A stretch of DNA of 64,000 nucleotides, taken from assembly GCF_009696265.1 (NCBI RefSeq), contig NZ_VUMH01000005.1, positions 179,682-243,681 of the forward strand. Direction: 5' to 3'. Shown in pieces: positions 1-8,676 of the stretch. The number at the start of each line of letters is the position of its first letter. The first letter of the stretch is position 1. A program made the position numbers and the translations under genes. The notes beneath the pieces are model-generated. The model was not told the DNA's origin, made no database searches, and saw nothing but the letters and a program-made list of their open reading frames with translations. Source of the stretch: Desulfovibrio porci (lineage in GTDB: Bacteria; Desulfobacterota; Desulfovibrionia; Desulfovibrionales; Desulfovibrionaceae).

Positions 1-855
1 ATTAAAGACGCGGTTACCGGCCATTCCACCATTGACGGCGCCGGAGTGCATCTGGTCCGCGTTCTGGGTTCCCCCACAGTAAAAAACTTTGATCCTTTTC
101 TGATGCTGGACGCTTTTGATTCCCGCAATCCGGCCGACTACATCAAGGGTTTTCCCATGCACCCGCACCGGGGCATTGAGACGTTCACCTATCTGATGCA
201 GGGTGAAATCGACCATATGGACAGTCTGGGCAATGCTGGTAAAATCAAGGACGGCTGTTGCCAGTGGATGACCGCCGGCAGCGGCATTCTGCACCAGGAA
301 ATGCCGCAGGCCAGCGACAGGATTCTGGGGCTGCAACTCTGGATCAATCTGCCCCGTAAAAACAAGATGGTGGAACCCAAATACCGCGATATCACCGTGG
401 ACATGGTGCCCAGGGTGGAAGAAGACGCGGCCGCTGTGGCTGTGGTGACCGGACGGTACAAGGATGTGGAAGGGGCCGTCAGAGGCGATTACGTGGATGT
501 GCGTTTTCTGGACGTAACCCTCAAGCCGGGGCACACTTGGACAGTGGAAACCAAGCCCTCGCACACGGTCTTTGCCTATCTGGTGGAAGGCAGTTGCGCC
601 CTGACGGAAAACAACGACATGCTTTCGGCCAAGCACGCCTACCTCTTTACCGAAGGCGACGCCGTGGCCCTGACCGGCGGACCGCAGGGCGCGCGTCTGG
701 TGCTGGTGTCCGGCGAACCCCTGCACGAAGCCGTGGCCTGGGGCGGTCCCATCGTCATGAACAGTGAGGAAGAACTGCGTGAAGCCTTCCAGGAGCTGGA
801 AGACGACACCTTTATCAAACACGCCAACAAAGCCCCGGTGGGGATGGACGCCTAA
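1..855 (+). CDS. Pirin family protein (5' end outside window)
   Basis: A cupin-fold pirin-type protein. The reading frame is open from base 1, and residues encoded before the GTG at position 46 (including the stretch TGHSTIDGAG) match the usual pirin N-terminus, so the gene starts left of the window and 284 codons are seen. Typical pirin features are FDPFLMLD, the metal-site block HPHRGIETFTYL, and GSGILHQEMP. Pirins bind iron and some have quercetinase activity; the substrate here is unknown. It is followed by a strong hairpin terminator. Family assignment is secure; function is not. Confidence 0.9.
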   Translation: MKDAVTGHSTIDGAGVHLVRVLGSPTVKNFDPFLMLDAFDSRNPADYIKGFPMHPHRGIETFTYLMQGEIDHMDSLGNAGKIKDGCCQWMTAGSGILHQEMPQASDRILGLQLWINLPRKNKMVEPKYRDITVDMVPRVEEDAAAVAVVTGRYKDVEGAVRGDYVDVRFLDVTLKPGHTWTVETKPSHTVFAYLVEGSCALTENNDMLSAKHAYLFTEGDAVALTGGPQGARLVLVSGEPLHEAVAWGGPIVMNSEEELREAFQELEDDTFIKHANKAPVGMDA

Positions 856-881
856 ACAACTGCTCCCGACGCAAGGAAAAC

Positions 882-921
882 AGGCCGACGCAAGGATGAC
901 AGAGCATCCTTGCGTCGGCCT
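882..921 (+). terminator. Strong intrinsic terminator-like hairpin between pirin gene and mobA
   Basis: A perfect 17-bp stem (882-898 paired with 905-921) with a 6-base loop, followed by a short T-rich run. It sits 26 bases after the pirin stop and between convergent genes, so it can end transcription from both the pirin side and the mobA side. Confidence 0.8.
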
Positions 922-957
922 TCTGTTACGCAATGTTCGGCGTCAATGCGGGCGGCC

Positions 958-1596
958 TTAAAGCGCGGCCAGCAGGCGGCGCACCAGTTCCAGGTCGGCG
1001 GGATAATTGATGTTGAAAAACGGCAGGGCTTCCGTCTGGCTGTAGAAAATACGCTCCTGCCGTTCCTGGGGAATGATGCGGCTGAGCTTGCGCTCGCCGT
1101 GGGCCAGAGCCGCGTCGAACAGGGGCAGCGCCGCCACTTCGTACACAGCCGTGAGCGCCTCGATAAAGCCCGTCTCGCGCTGGCAGAAGGTCGTCAGCAG
1201 GCGACCGGCGGGCGCTGTTTCGCGCGCGGTCAGCAAACGGCGCAACGTGGCCTCGTCCATAAAGGGCAGATCGCAGGACAGGGCCAGCACGGCGGCAAAA
1301 CCCCGCTCCGCTGCCGCGCGCAGAGCCGCGTGCACTCCGCTGAACGGCCCCAGGCCTTCCACCTGGTCAAAAATGCAGTCATATCCCGGACGCGGCCGGT
1401 CCGGGCGGCAGGCTACCCAGCAGCGGGGCAGGAGCGCGGTCAACAGATTGTGCGTGCGGCGCAGCAAATCAGGATGTTCCTGGCCGTGCACGCGCAAGAG
1501 GGCCTTTTCCTGCCCCAAGCGCGAGGAAAGGCCGCCCGCCAGCACCACGCCGGCCACATCGTTTCCGGGCGTTTGCCCATCGCGTTCCGGATTCAT
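958..1596 (-). CDS. mobA: Molybdenum cofactor guanylyltransferase MobA
   Basis: Adds GMP to molybdopterin to form the bis-MGD cofactor needed by formate dehydrogenase; cytoplasmic. The 212-residue protein has the nucleotidyltransferase start VVLAGGLSSRLGQEKALL (residues about 17-34), then LSCDLPFM, the equivalent of the metal-binding aspartate motif. It is the last gene of the fdhE-fdhD-mobA operon and overlaps fdhD by 4 bases (ATGA type). Linkage to a molybdenum/tungsten formate dehydrogenase fits its role. Confidence 0.9.
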   Translation of the reverse strand: MNPERDGQTPGNDVAGVVLAGGLSSRLGQEKALLRVHGQEHPDLLRRTHNLLTALLPRCWVACRPDRPRPGYDCIFDQVEGLGPFSGVHAALRAAAERGFAAVLALSCDLPFMDEATLRRLLTARETAPAGRLLTTFCQRETGFIEALTAVYEVAALPLFDAALAHGERKLSRIIPQERQERIFYSQTEALPFFNINYPADLELVRRLLAAL

Positions 1597-2393
1597 GCCG
1601 TCACCCGTCCCAGCTCATCGCAGAATACGGTCAGGCGCTCCTCGGCGGGGCGGCAGAAACCCACCAGGCTTACGCCTTGCGCCCTGGCCGCCGTCAGGGC
1701 CGCGCTGGTCACCGCGCCACGGCTGGCCAGCAACGTGAAGCCCGCCCGCCGGGCCTTGGCGTACAGGCTGCCGGTGATCCTGGCGGAGATGAACAGCGCG
1801 TGCGCGGCGGGCTCACGGCCCTGCCGGGCGCAAAATCCGGCCAGCCGGTCCAGACAGTTGTGGCGGCCGATGTCTTCGGCCACTCGCAGCAGCCCGTGCT
1901 CCGGGTGGAAGAGGGCCGCGCGGTGGAAAGAGCCCGTGCCGTCCCAGAGTCCCGGCGCGGCGAAAAATTCCGCCATCCGCGCCAGCAGCGCGGCGGCGCT
2001 CAAGCGTGGCGCGGTAGAGGCCGCATCCGGTCTGTGCGGCCTGGACAGACCGCAACCCGGCTCGTTCTCTCCGGCAAAGCTTACCCGCAGGCAGTGCCGA
2101 CCCGCGGGCGCGTCCAGGCGCTCCACCCGCCCCGTCCACAACGGCACGGGCGCATCGCCGGGCTCATCTCCCGCCCGTGGTGCGCAATCCAGCAACACGT
2201 GTCCCAGCGCCAGATCTTCCAGATCATGCGGCCAGGCCCAGAGGCTGCTGCTTCCCCCGGCATGGAGCACGCGCACGGCCTCCTCGCGGGCGGCCACTTC
2301 GGGCAGATCCTCCCAGCGGCCGCGCCGGAAACGCCGAGCGGACAGATGCAAAGGAGCCGGGCCGGGCGAAAATCCGTCTTGCGCCGCATCCAT
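1593..2393 (-). CDS. fdhD: Formate dehydrogenase sulfurtransferase FdhD
   Basis: FdhD carries sulfur from cysteine desulfurase to the Mo/W-bis-MGD of formate dehydrogenase. The 266-residue protein has the family blocks EEAVRV near the N-terminus, EDIGRHNCLDRL and the C-terminal ISARITGSL...LLASRGAVTS. The loop that is normally C-x-x-C (usually CGVC) reads CGLS here, so the second cysteine is replaced by serine while the first is kept. It overlaps fdhE by one base (TGATG) and mobA by four, indicating translational coupling. Confidence 0.88.
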   Translation of the reverse strand: MDAAQDGFSPGPAPLHLSARRFRRGRWEDLPEVAAREEAVRVLHAGGSSSLWAWPHDLEDLALGHVLLDCAPRAGDEPGDAPVPLWTGRVERLDAPAGRHCLRVSFAGENEPGCGLSRPHRPDAASTAPRLSAAALLARMAEFFAAPGLWDGTGSFHRAALFHPEHGLLRVAEDIGRHNCLDRLAGFCARQGREPAAHALFISARITGSLYAKARRAGFTLLASRGAVTSAALTAARAQGVSLVGFCRPAEERLTVFCDELGRVTA

Positions 2394-3292
2394 CAGAAGC
2401 CCCAGGCCGACGGCGTCGGACGGCTGTAGCCTTCCTGGCGGGCCAGCATGTCCAGCGGCAGAGAGGCCAGGTCATTCAGGGCGGCGGGCAAGGCCTCGGC
2501 CTGTTCGCGCAGGTCGGCCAGCTTGATATAGCAGCGGCAGGTCTTGCAGACGCGCACCTCAAAAAAAGGGAGGCTGTCGATGGTGAACATCCGCAACCGC
2601 TCTTCCCCGCGCTCCAGACAGAAGGGGCATTGCAGCCGGGCCGCCCTGTAACTTGCGCCGCAGAACGAACACGTGTGCCAACGCTGCCCTTCCCTGCCGC
2701 GCAATTCGCCCATGAAGGGCGGACGGCCGCAGTGCGGGCAATGCCCGTGCTCCCAGACACGCTGCTCATCGTGCCCGGCGGACAGGGTCTCGGTCACGGC
2801 GGCCAGTTGCGGGGTCAGCGCCGCCTGGGCCAAAAAATGGATCAGAGCCGGAGCCTGAGGCAGGCGCGCGGCCCAGCCGGTGAAAAAGGCTTCGTCCTCA
2901 TGGGTGAAAGCCGCGTATGCCCTGGCGGGCAGTTCCTCATCCGTCGCCACTTCCCGGCGCAAGGCCGACACGGCTTCCGCCGGGTTGCCCCCGGCCGACG
3001 CCAGCAGGTCACAAAGTTGACCCCAGAGCGGCCGGGCCAGGTCGGGATCATACGGAAAGTCAGCGGATGCGAGCAAGGGCGCGCCCTGCGCGTGCGCCTC
3101 CGGCGCGGCGGGGCAAAGGCCGCTCGTATCCGGACGGCTCAGACTCTGGAAAGCCGCCCGTTGCAGACGCAGAGTTCCCCCCACGATATCCAGCAATGTC
3201 CCGGGCAGCCAGGCCAGAGCGGCAAGGCGTTCCAGACGGCGGGCAAGGGTGGCGTCGGCAAGGGAAAAAAGCGTGCTCATATCTGTTTCCAT
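2393..3292 (-). CDS. fdhE: Formate dehydrogenase accessory protein FdhE
   Basis: FdhE-type iron/zinc-binding protein needed for formate dehydrogenase maturation. The C-terminal half carries four CxxC pairs (CPHC, CSFC, CPFC, CKTC), the rubredoxin-like sites of the family. The frame is open further upstream to 3514 but that part reads like non-coding sequence; starts at 3292 (METDMSTLF) or 3280 (MSTLF, with a GGA 7 bases ahead) fit the family better. It is first in the operon with fdhD and mobA and is divergent from fdhAB, about 420 bp away. Confidence 0.85.
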   Translation of the reverse strand: METDMSTLFSLADATLARRLERLAALAWLPGTLLDIVGGTLRLQRAAFQSLSRPDTSGLCPAAPEAHAQGAPLLASADFPYDPDLARPLWGQLCDLLASAGGNPAEAVSALRREVATDEELPARAYAAFTHEDEAFFTGWAARLPQAPALIHFLAQAALTPQLAAVTETLSAGHDEQRVWEHGHCPHCGRPPFMGELRGREGQRWHTCSFCGASYRAARLQCPFCLERGEERLRMFTIDSLPFFEVRVCKTCRCYIKLADLREQAEALPAALNDLASLPLDMLARQEGYSRPTPSAWGF

Positions 3293-3499
3293 GGGCGCTC
3301 GGCGCCAGGTTAATGTTTCAGGCTGTCCCCGTTCGGGGTGATACGCTATACGACAGAAGCCGGAACCGCGCAACCGCCGGGGAAATTTCAGGCGCAGCTT
3401 TACACATTTGAAAACCCCGGCCCCGGATGCCGTCGAAATACAGCTGAAAGTTACAAAAAAACGGCGTGCAAAAGCAATCATGAATATTTTTTCACTATA

Positions 3500-3528
3500 T
3501 TGACATGGAAGCATGGCCCGGATACGGT
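3500..3528 (+). promoter_or_regulatory. Candidate sigma-70 promoter for fdhAB
   Basis: A perfect -35 box TTGACA (3500-3505), a 17-base spacer and a weak -10 TACGGT (3523-3528). This would give a leader of about 180 bases before fdhA that contains the inverted repeat at 3639-3668. Confidence 0.45.
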
Positions 3529-3638
3529 TAATCTAAACGCAGCGGAGAAGCTGGAAGCAGCCGTTCGGATGCCGGAATGAAAAAGTTCGGAACGGCGACA
3601 GGCATACGGCAGTAGCGTAAAGAATTTGTGGAGAAGCT

Positions 3639-3668
3639 TTTTATTATGTTCTTTAAAGCATAATAAAA
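3639..3668. repeat. Inverted repeat in the fdhA leader
   Basis: TTTTATTATG (3639-3648) is exactly complementary to CATAATAAAA (3659-3668) around a 10-base centre that itself contains the palindrome CTTTAAAG. It may be an operator or an RNA hairpin 45 bases upstream of the fdhA start. No regulator can be named from sequence. Confidence 0.5.
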
Positions 3669-3713
3669 GAAAGAATAGCCGGTATCTGATTCCCTTATCA
3701 AGGAGAAGAGCAT

Positions 3714-6700
3714 ATGCAATTTTCGCGCAGAGGCTTTATAAAGCTTGGCGCGGGCGCCACCGCCGCTCTGGCTTTCAGCGGTCTGGGCGTCAGCCTGACT
3801 CCTGTGACCGCGGCGGCGCAGGACGCCAAGCTGAAATGGACCAAACAGACCACCTCGGTCTGTTGCTATTGCGCCGTTGGTTGCGGCCTGCTGGTCAGCA
3901 CCAGCGCCGAAGGCCATCCCGACGGTCCGGGCAAGGCCATCAACGTGGAAGGCAATCCCGACCATCCCATCAATGATGGCAGCCTGTGCGCCAAGGGCGC
4001 GTCCACCTTCCAGTTGGCCTCCAACAAGGACCGCCCCAAAAAACCGCTGTACCGCGCTCCCGGCGCCACGGAATGGAAAGAAGTGGAATGGAGCTGGGCT
4101 CTGCCGGAGATCGCCAAGCGCGTCAAGGCCACCCGCGACGCCACTTTTACGGAGAAAAACGCGGCCGGTCAGGTGGTCAACCGTACCGAGGCCATCGCCT
4201 CACTGGGTTCCGCCGCTCTGGACAATGAGGAATGCTGGGCCTTGCAGGCCATGCAGCGCGCTTTGGGCCTGGTGTATATCGAGCACCAGGCGCGTCTCTG
4301 ACACAGCTCCACTGTTAAGGCTCTGGCAGAGTCTTTCGGACGCGGCGCGATGACCAATCACTGGAACGATCTGGCCAATAGTGATTGTGTGTTGATCATG
4401 GGCAGCAATGCCGCTGAAAACCATCCCATTTCCTTTAAATGGGTGTTGCGCGCCAAAGACAGGGGCGCCACGCTCATCCATGTGGACCCGCGCTTTACGC
4501 GCACTTCGGGCCAGTGCCACCACCATGTGGGCCTGCGCCCCGGCTCGGACATCGCCTTTCTGGGCGGGATGATCAAGTATATCCTCGACAACAAGCTTTA
4601 TTTCGAGGAATACGTGCGTGACTACACCAACGCCCCTCTGGTGGTGAACAAGAACTACGGCTTCAAAAACGGCCTGTTTGCGGGTTTTGACGCCGACAAA
4701 GGCGCGTACGACAAAAAAGCCTGGGCCTTTGAGCTGGACGACAAAGGCGTGCCCGTGCGCGACACCAGCTTCAAGAATCCGCGTTGCGTGCTCAACCTGC
4801 TGCGCGAGCATTACAAACGCTACACTGTCGCCGCCGTGGCCAAGGCCACGGGCACCCCGGCCGAGGATCTGGAAACCGTCTACAAGGCCTTTGCCGCCAC
4901 CGGCAGGCCCGACAAGGCAGGCACCATCCTTTACGCCATGGGCTGGACCCAGCACACTTACGGCGTGCAGAACATCCGCACCATGTCCATGGTCCAGCTG
5001 CTGCTGGGCAACATCGGCGTGTCCGGCGGCGGCGTCAACGCCCTGCGTGGCGAATCCAACGTGCAGGGTTCCACGGACCACGGCCTGCTCTCCTCCAGTT
5101 TCCCCGGTTATCTGCCCGGACCCACCAGCGCCCAGGCCGGACTGGCGGACTACAACGCCGCCACGCCCAAGTCCGCCGACCCCATGAGCGTGAACTGGTG
5201 GCAGAACCGGCCCAAGTACATGGCCAGTCTGATCAAATCCTTCTTCCCGGCGCTTTCGCCCGAAGAGGGCTACGCCCTGCTGCCGCGCGTGGACGCGGGC
5301 AAGTCCCTGCTGGACTACTACTGGCAGTCCATCTTTCATAAGATGGGCGAGGGCGAGGTCAAAGGCCTGTTCGCCTGGGGCATGAATCCGGCCTGCTCCG
5401 GACCCAACTCCAACAAACACCGCCAGGCCATGACCAAACTGGACTGGCTGGTCAACGTCAACCTTTTCGACAATGAGACCGGCTCGTTCTGGCGCGGTCC
5501 CGGCATGGACCCGAGCCAGATCAAGACCGAGGTCTTTCTGCTGCCCTGTGCCGTCTCCATTGAGAAGGAAGGCTCGGTAAGCAATTCCGGCCGCTGGATC
5601 CAGTGGCGCTACGCCGGACCCAAACCCTGGGGCGAAACCAAGCCCGACGGCGACATCATGCTGGAACTCATGGAAGAGATCCGCAAGCTTTACCAACAGG
5701 GCGGCGTCTTCCCCGAGCCTGTGCTGCAACTGGACATCGACGGCTGGAAGGAAGGTCATGCCTTCAGCCCGGCCAAAGTGGCCAAAATCATGAACGGCTA
5801 CTTCACCCGCGACGTGAAGATCGGCGACAAGGAATACAAGGCCGGGGAACAGGTGCCCAACTTCGTGGTGCTTCAGGCCGACGGTTCCACCGCCAGCGGC
5901 AACTGGCTGCATTCCGGCGCGTGGACCCAGAAGGGCAATATGATGGCCCGGCAGGAGCACAGCCAGACGGAGGCCCAGGCCCGCATCGGCCTGTTCCCCA
6001 ACTGGTCCTTCGCCTGGCCCGCCAACCGCCGCATCATCTACAACCGCGCCTCGGTGGACAAAAACGGCCGCCCCTGGAATCCGGACAAGGCGGTCATCGC
6101 CTGGGACGGCAAGGCCTGGGTGGGCGACATCGTGGACGGCGGCGGCGGTCCGGGAGCCAAGCATCCCTTCATCATGCAAAAGGACGGCTTCGGCGCCATT
6201 TACGGGCCGGGCTGCGCCGACGGGCCTTTCCCCGAATACTACGAACCGGCGGAATCCCCCTTCGACGGGCACGACTTCTCGTCGCAGGCGCGCAGCCCGG
6301 TCTATTACAAGGCTCCGGGCGAGCAGCTTGCCGTGAATGACGCCCGCTACCCCTATATCGGCACCACCTACCGGGTGACCGAACACTGGCAGACCGGCCT
6401 GATGACCCGTCGCGTGCCCTGGCTCACCGAGGCCGAACCGCAGAACTTCGCGGAGATGGACCCGGTGCTGGCCAAGGCCAAGGGCATCAAGAACGGCGAC
6501 AAGGTCGTGCTGAGCAGCCGGCGCGGGCGGATTGAATGCGTGGCCATGGTTACGCCGCGCCTGAAGCCGTATACCGCCAACGGCAAGACCGTGCACGTCA
6601 TCGGCACGTCCTGGCATTTCGGCTGGCTGGTTCCGGAAGACGGCGGCGACGCCGCCAACCTGCTCACCGCCATGGTGGGCGACCCGAACACGGGCATTCC

Positions 6701-6746
6701 GGAAAGCAAGGCCTTTATGGTCAACATTGAAAAGAAGGCGGGCTAG
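3714..6746 (+). CDS. fdhA: Selenocysteine formate dehydrogenase, catalytic subunit
   Basis: Periplasmic Mo/W-bis-MGD formate dehydrogenase that oxidises formate to CO2 (or the reverse). The N-terminus has a twin-arginine signal (SRRGFIKL, residues 4-11), followed by a 4Fe-4S motif CCYCAVGCGLL and NPDHPINDGSLCAKG. An in-frame TGA at 4299-4301 (codon 196) falls after EHQARL and before HSSTVK, the exact place of the active-site residue in formate dehydrogenases; the frame then runs on uninterrupted for 814 codons. Total 1010 residues, as expected for the family. The start has a strong AAGGAG at 3700. fdhB follows after two bases. Confidence 0.95.
4299..4340 (+). promoter_or_regulatory. Selenocysteine codon with putative SECIS element
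   Basis: The TGA at 4299-4301 must be recoded by SelB, which in bacteria needs a hairpin directly downstream. CTCTG (4296-4300) can pair with CAGAG (4327-4331) and the sequence between could form inner stems, but no clear copy of the E. coli fdhF loop is visible. The recoding is well supported by protein context; the exact RNA fold is not. Confidence 0.65.
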
Positions 6747-6748
6747 TC

Positions 6749-7498
6749 ATGGGCAAGATGTTCTTTGTGGATTTGACGCGCTGCACAGCCTGTCGCGGTT
6801 GTCAGATCGCCTGCAAGCAATGGAAAAACCTGCCCGCTGAAAAAACCCGCAACAGCGGCTCCCACCAGAATCCGCCGGACCTCTCGGCTCAGACCATCAG
6901 GCTGGTGCGTTTCAAGGAGACGGCGGACAAGGACGGCAAGGTGGGCTGGAACTTCTTTCCCGAGCAGTGCCGCCACTGCCTGACGCCCGTGTGTGTGGAC
7001 GTGGCGGATATGGCCGTGCCCGGCGCAATGCTGCGGGACGAGGAAACCGGAGCGGTGCTGGCCACGGAAAAGACAGCCACGCTCAGCCCCGAGGACGTGA
7101 AAGCCGTCTCCGAGGCCTGTCCCTATAATATTCCGCGCCATGACGCCGCCTCGGGACGCATCGTCAAGTGCGACATGTGCATTGATCGTGTCAGGGAGGG
7201 CCTCGCGCCCGCCTGTGTGACCTCCTGCCCTACAGGTTGCATGAACTTCGGCGACGAGGAGGAAATCCGCGAACTGGCCCGAAAACGGCTGGAAGAAGTC
7301 CAAAAGGACTGCCCCGGCGCCGTCCTCGGCGATACGGACCTCGTGCGCGTGATTTACCTCTTCAAGGACGCCCCTGCCGAATATTACGATTATGCCGTGG
7401 CCGACGCCTCGCGGACCATGCTGGCCCGCGCCGGGCAAACGCGGCCCGCCCGGAACGTCTCCCGCCGGGATTTGTTCCAGCGCGTGCTGCGCGGCTAG
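6749..7498 (+). CDS. fdhB: Formate dehydrogenase iron-sulfur subunit
   Basis: Electron-transfer subunit of the periplasmic formate dehydrogenase, carrying 4Fe-4S clusters from the catalytic subunit toward periplasmic cytochromes. The 249-residue protein has the ferredoxin motifs CTACRGCQIACKQW (residues about 11-24), CRHCLTPVC, ACPYNIP and CDMCIDRV...CVTSCPTGC. It has no signal peptide of its own, so it probably crosses the membrane bound to the Tat-exported FdhA. It starts two bases after fdhA. No cytochrome subunit gene follows, so a two-subunit enzyme of the D. gigas type is likely. Confidence 0.93.
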   Translation: MGKMFFVDLTRCTACRGCQIACKQWKNLPAEKTRNSGSHQNPPDLSAQTIRLVRFKETADKDGKVGWNFFPEQCRHCLTPVCVDVADMAVPGAMLRDEETGAVLATEKTATLSPEDVKAVSEACPYNIPRHDAASGRIVKCDMCIDRVREGLAPACVTSCPTGCMNFGDEEEIRELARKRLEEVQKDCPGAVLGDTDLVRVIYLFKDAPAEYYDYAVADASRTMLARAGQTRPARNVSRRDLFQRVLRG

Positions 7499-7520
7499 AA
7501 CGGCAATCAGCTGAATGAAA

Positions 7521-7555
7521 AAGACGCCCTCGCTGCACGGCAACGGGGGCGTCTT
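7521..7555. terminator. Bidirectional terminator after fdhAB
   Basis: A perfect 9-bp stem AAGACGCCC/GGGCGTCTT (7521-7529 and 7547-7555). It lies 23 bases after fdhB and 51 bases beyond the end of the convergent aldo/keto reductase gene; the A-run on its left serves as a T-run for the minus strand. Confidence 0.75.
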
Positions 7556-7605
7556 CAAATGTTAAGGATGCGCGCTCGTAATATTGATCAGCTCCAAGGA
7601 TCGGT

Positions 7606-8442
7606 TCAGCGCGGGTAGCTCAGCGGGTCCGGCCCCATGCGGCCCCGGCAGTCCGGCAGCTCAATCCCGTCCAGAACCGCCACCTGTTCCGGCGTGAGCC
7701 GGAAATCGAAGACCGCGGCATTTTCCCTGACCCGTTCGGCATGAACCGATTTGGGAATGGGCAGCAAGCCCTTTTCCAGATGCCAGCGCAGCAGAATCTG
7801 GGCCGGAGTTTTGCCGAGGTCGGCGGCCAGCCCGCGCACGGCGGGATTCTCCATCTCCCGGCCCCGGCCCAGCGGACTCCAGGAAACGACCTGAATGCCG
7901 CACCGGGCGCAAAAACGGCAGAGCGCCGCCTGGCTGAACAGCGGATGGACCTCAATCTGATTTATCGCGGGCCAGAAGCCGAAAACGTCGCGCAGTTCGC
8001 TGAGCTGCTCCTCCAGAAAATTGGAGACGCCCAGCACGCGGATTTTGCCCTCTTCCTTCCGGCGCAGCAATTGTTCAAACGCGCGCAACCGCCGCGCGCT
8101 GTCCAGGCCCGGCCAATGCAGCAGATAACCGTCCAGATAGTCCAGGCCCAGCAGTTTGAGGCTCCGGTCCAGAGCGCGCACCGGCTCGTCAAAATCCGTG
8201 GGCCATATCTTGGAAAGCACGAACAGCGTTTCACGCGCAAGCCCGCTGTGCCGCAGGGCCTCGCCCACAGTGTCTTCATTGTGGTAGTAGGCGGCCGTAT
8301 CGATATAGCGGTAACCGCAGGCCACGGCCTCACGCACGGCTAGCGCCAGCTCCGGCCCCGAGGCCTTGTAGCAGCCGAAGCCGAAACCGGGCATATCCGC
8401 ACCGTCATTCAGCCGCACTGTGGCGGAAATACTTTCGACCAT
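7606..8442 (-). CDS. Aldo/keto reductase family protein
   Basis: NAD(P)H-dependent reductase of aldehydes or ketones. The catalytic tetrad is visible: Asp in YRYIDTAAYY, the Tyr in that block, Lys in LSKIW and His in LLHWPG. The C-terminal half has the coenzyme block IPKSVHAERVREN. At 278 residues it fits the 2,5-diketo-gluconate-reductase-like branch. I chose the ATG at 8442 because GGGAG lies five bases ahead; the upstream GTG at 8454 overlaps that ribosome-binding site. Substrate unknown. Confidence 0.88.
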   Translation of the reverse strand: MVESISATVRLNDGADMPGFGFGCYKASGPELALAVREAVACGYRYIDTAAYYHNEDTVGEALRHSGLARETLFVLSKIWPTDFDEPVRALDRSLKLLGLDYLDGYLLHWPGLDSARRLRAFEQLLRRKEEGKIRVLGVSNFLEEQLSELRDVFGFWPAINQIEVHPLFSQAALCRFCARCGIQVVSWSPLGRGREMENPAVRGLAADLGKTPAQILLRWHLEKGLLPIPKSVHAERVRENAAVFDFRLTPEQVAVLDGIELPDCRGRMGPDPLSYPR

Positions 8443-8610
8443 ATAAACTCCCACCGCGCCGTCCTGTCCCGCCGCGCGGGCTGTGTCGCTTGGCGGCGCG
8501 ACGCCGCCGGGGACATCGACTGCGGAACATACGTCTTCAACATACCGAGGCCGGGGGCGTCCGGCAAGTCCCGGAGGGCGGCATCCCAGGGCAGACGCAT
8601 CGGCATTGCC

Positions 8611-8639
8611 TTGACAGCGCCCATTTCGGGTTTTATGAA
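8611..8639 (+). promoter_or_regulatory. Candidate promoter of the metal ABC transporter operon
   Basis: TTGACA (8611-8616), 17-base spacer, TATGAA (8634-8639), about 40 bases upstream of the substrate-binding protein start. No clear Zur or Fur box could be recognised by eye. Confidence 0.55.
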
Positions 8640-8676
8640 ATTGAGCCTGCCATTATCCTAACCATGGAATACCGCC

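Larger units (their letters stand above)
3293..3713. other. Intergenic region between divergent fdhE and fdhA
   Basis: No gene is seen in these 421 bases. The right half is AT-rich and holds a promoter candidate (3500-3528), a 10-bp inverted repeat (3639-3668) and the fdhA ribosome-binding site AAGGAG at 3700-3705, eight bases before the ATG. Confidence 0.7.

Noticed and set aside
910..2526. A 538-codon plus-strand frame opposite mobA and fdhD
   Set aside because: No recognisable domain; the minus-strand genes overlap in operon fashion and match known families.
3714..4301. fdhA as a broken gene with a premature stop
   Set aside because: The TGA sits at the known selenocysteine position, the frame continues intact, and fdhB plus all maturation genes are preserved.
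4200..6617. An 805-codon open frame on the minus strand
   Set aside because: It lies opposite fdhA, has no family motifs, and is explained by GC-rich codon bias on the other strand.
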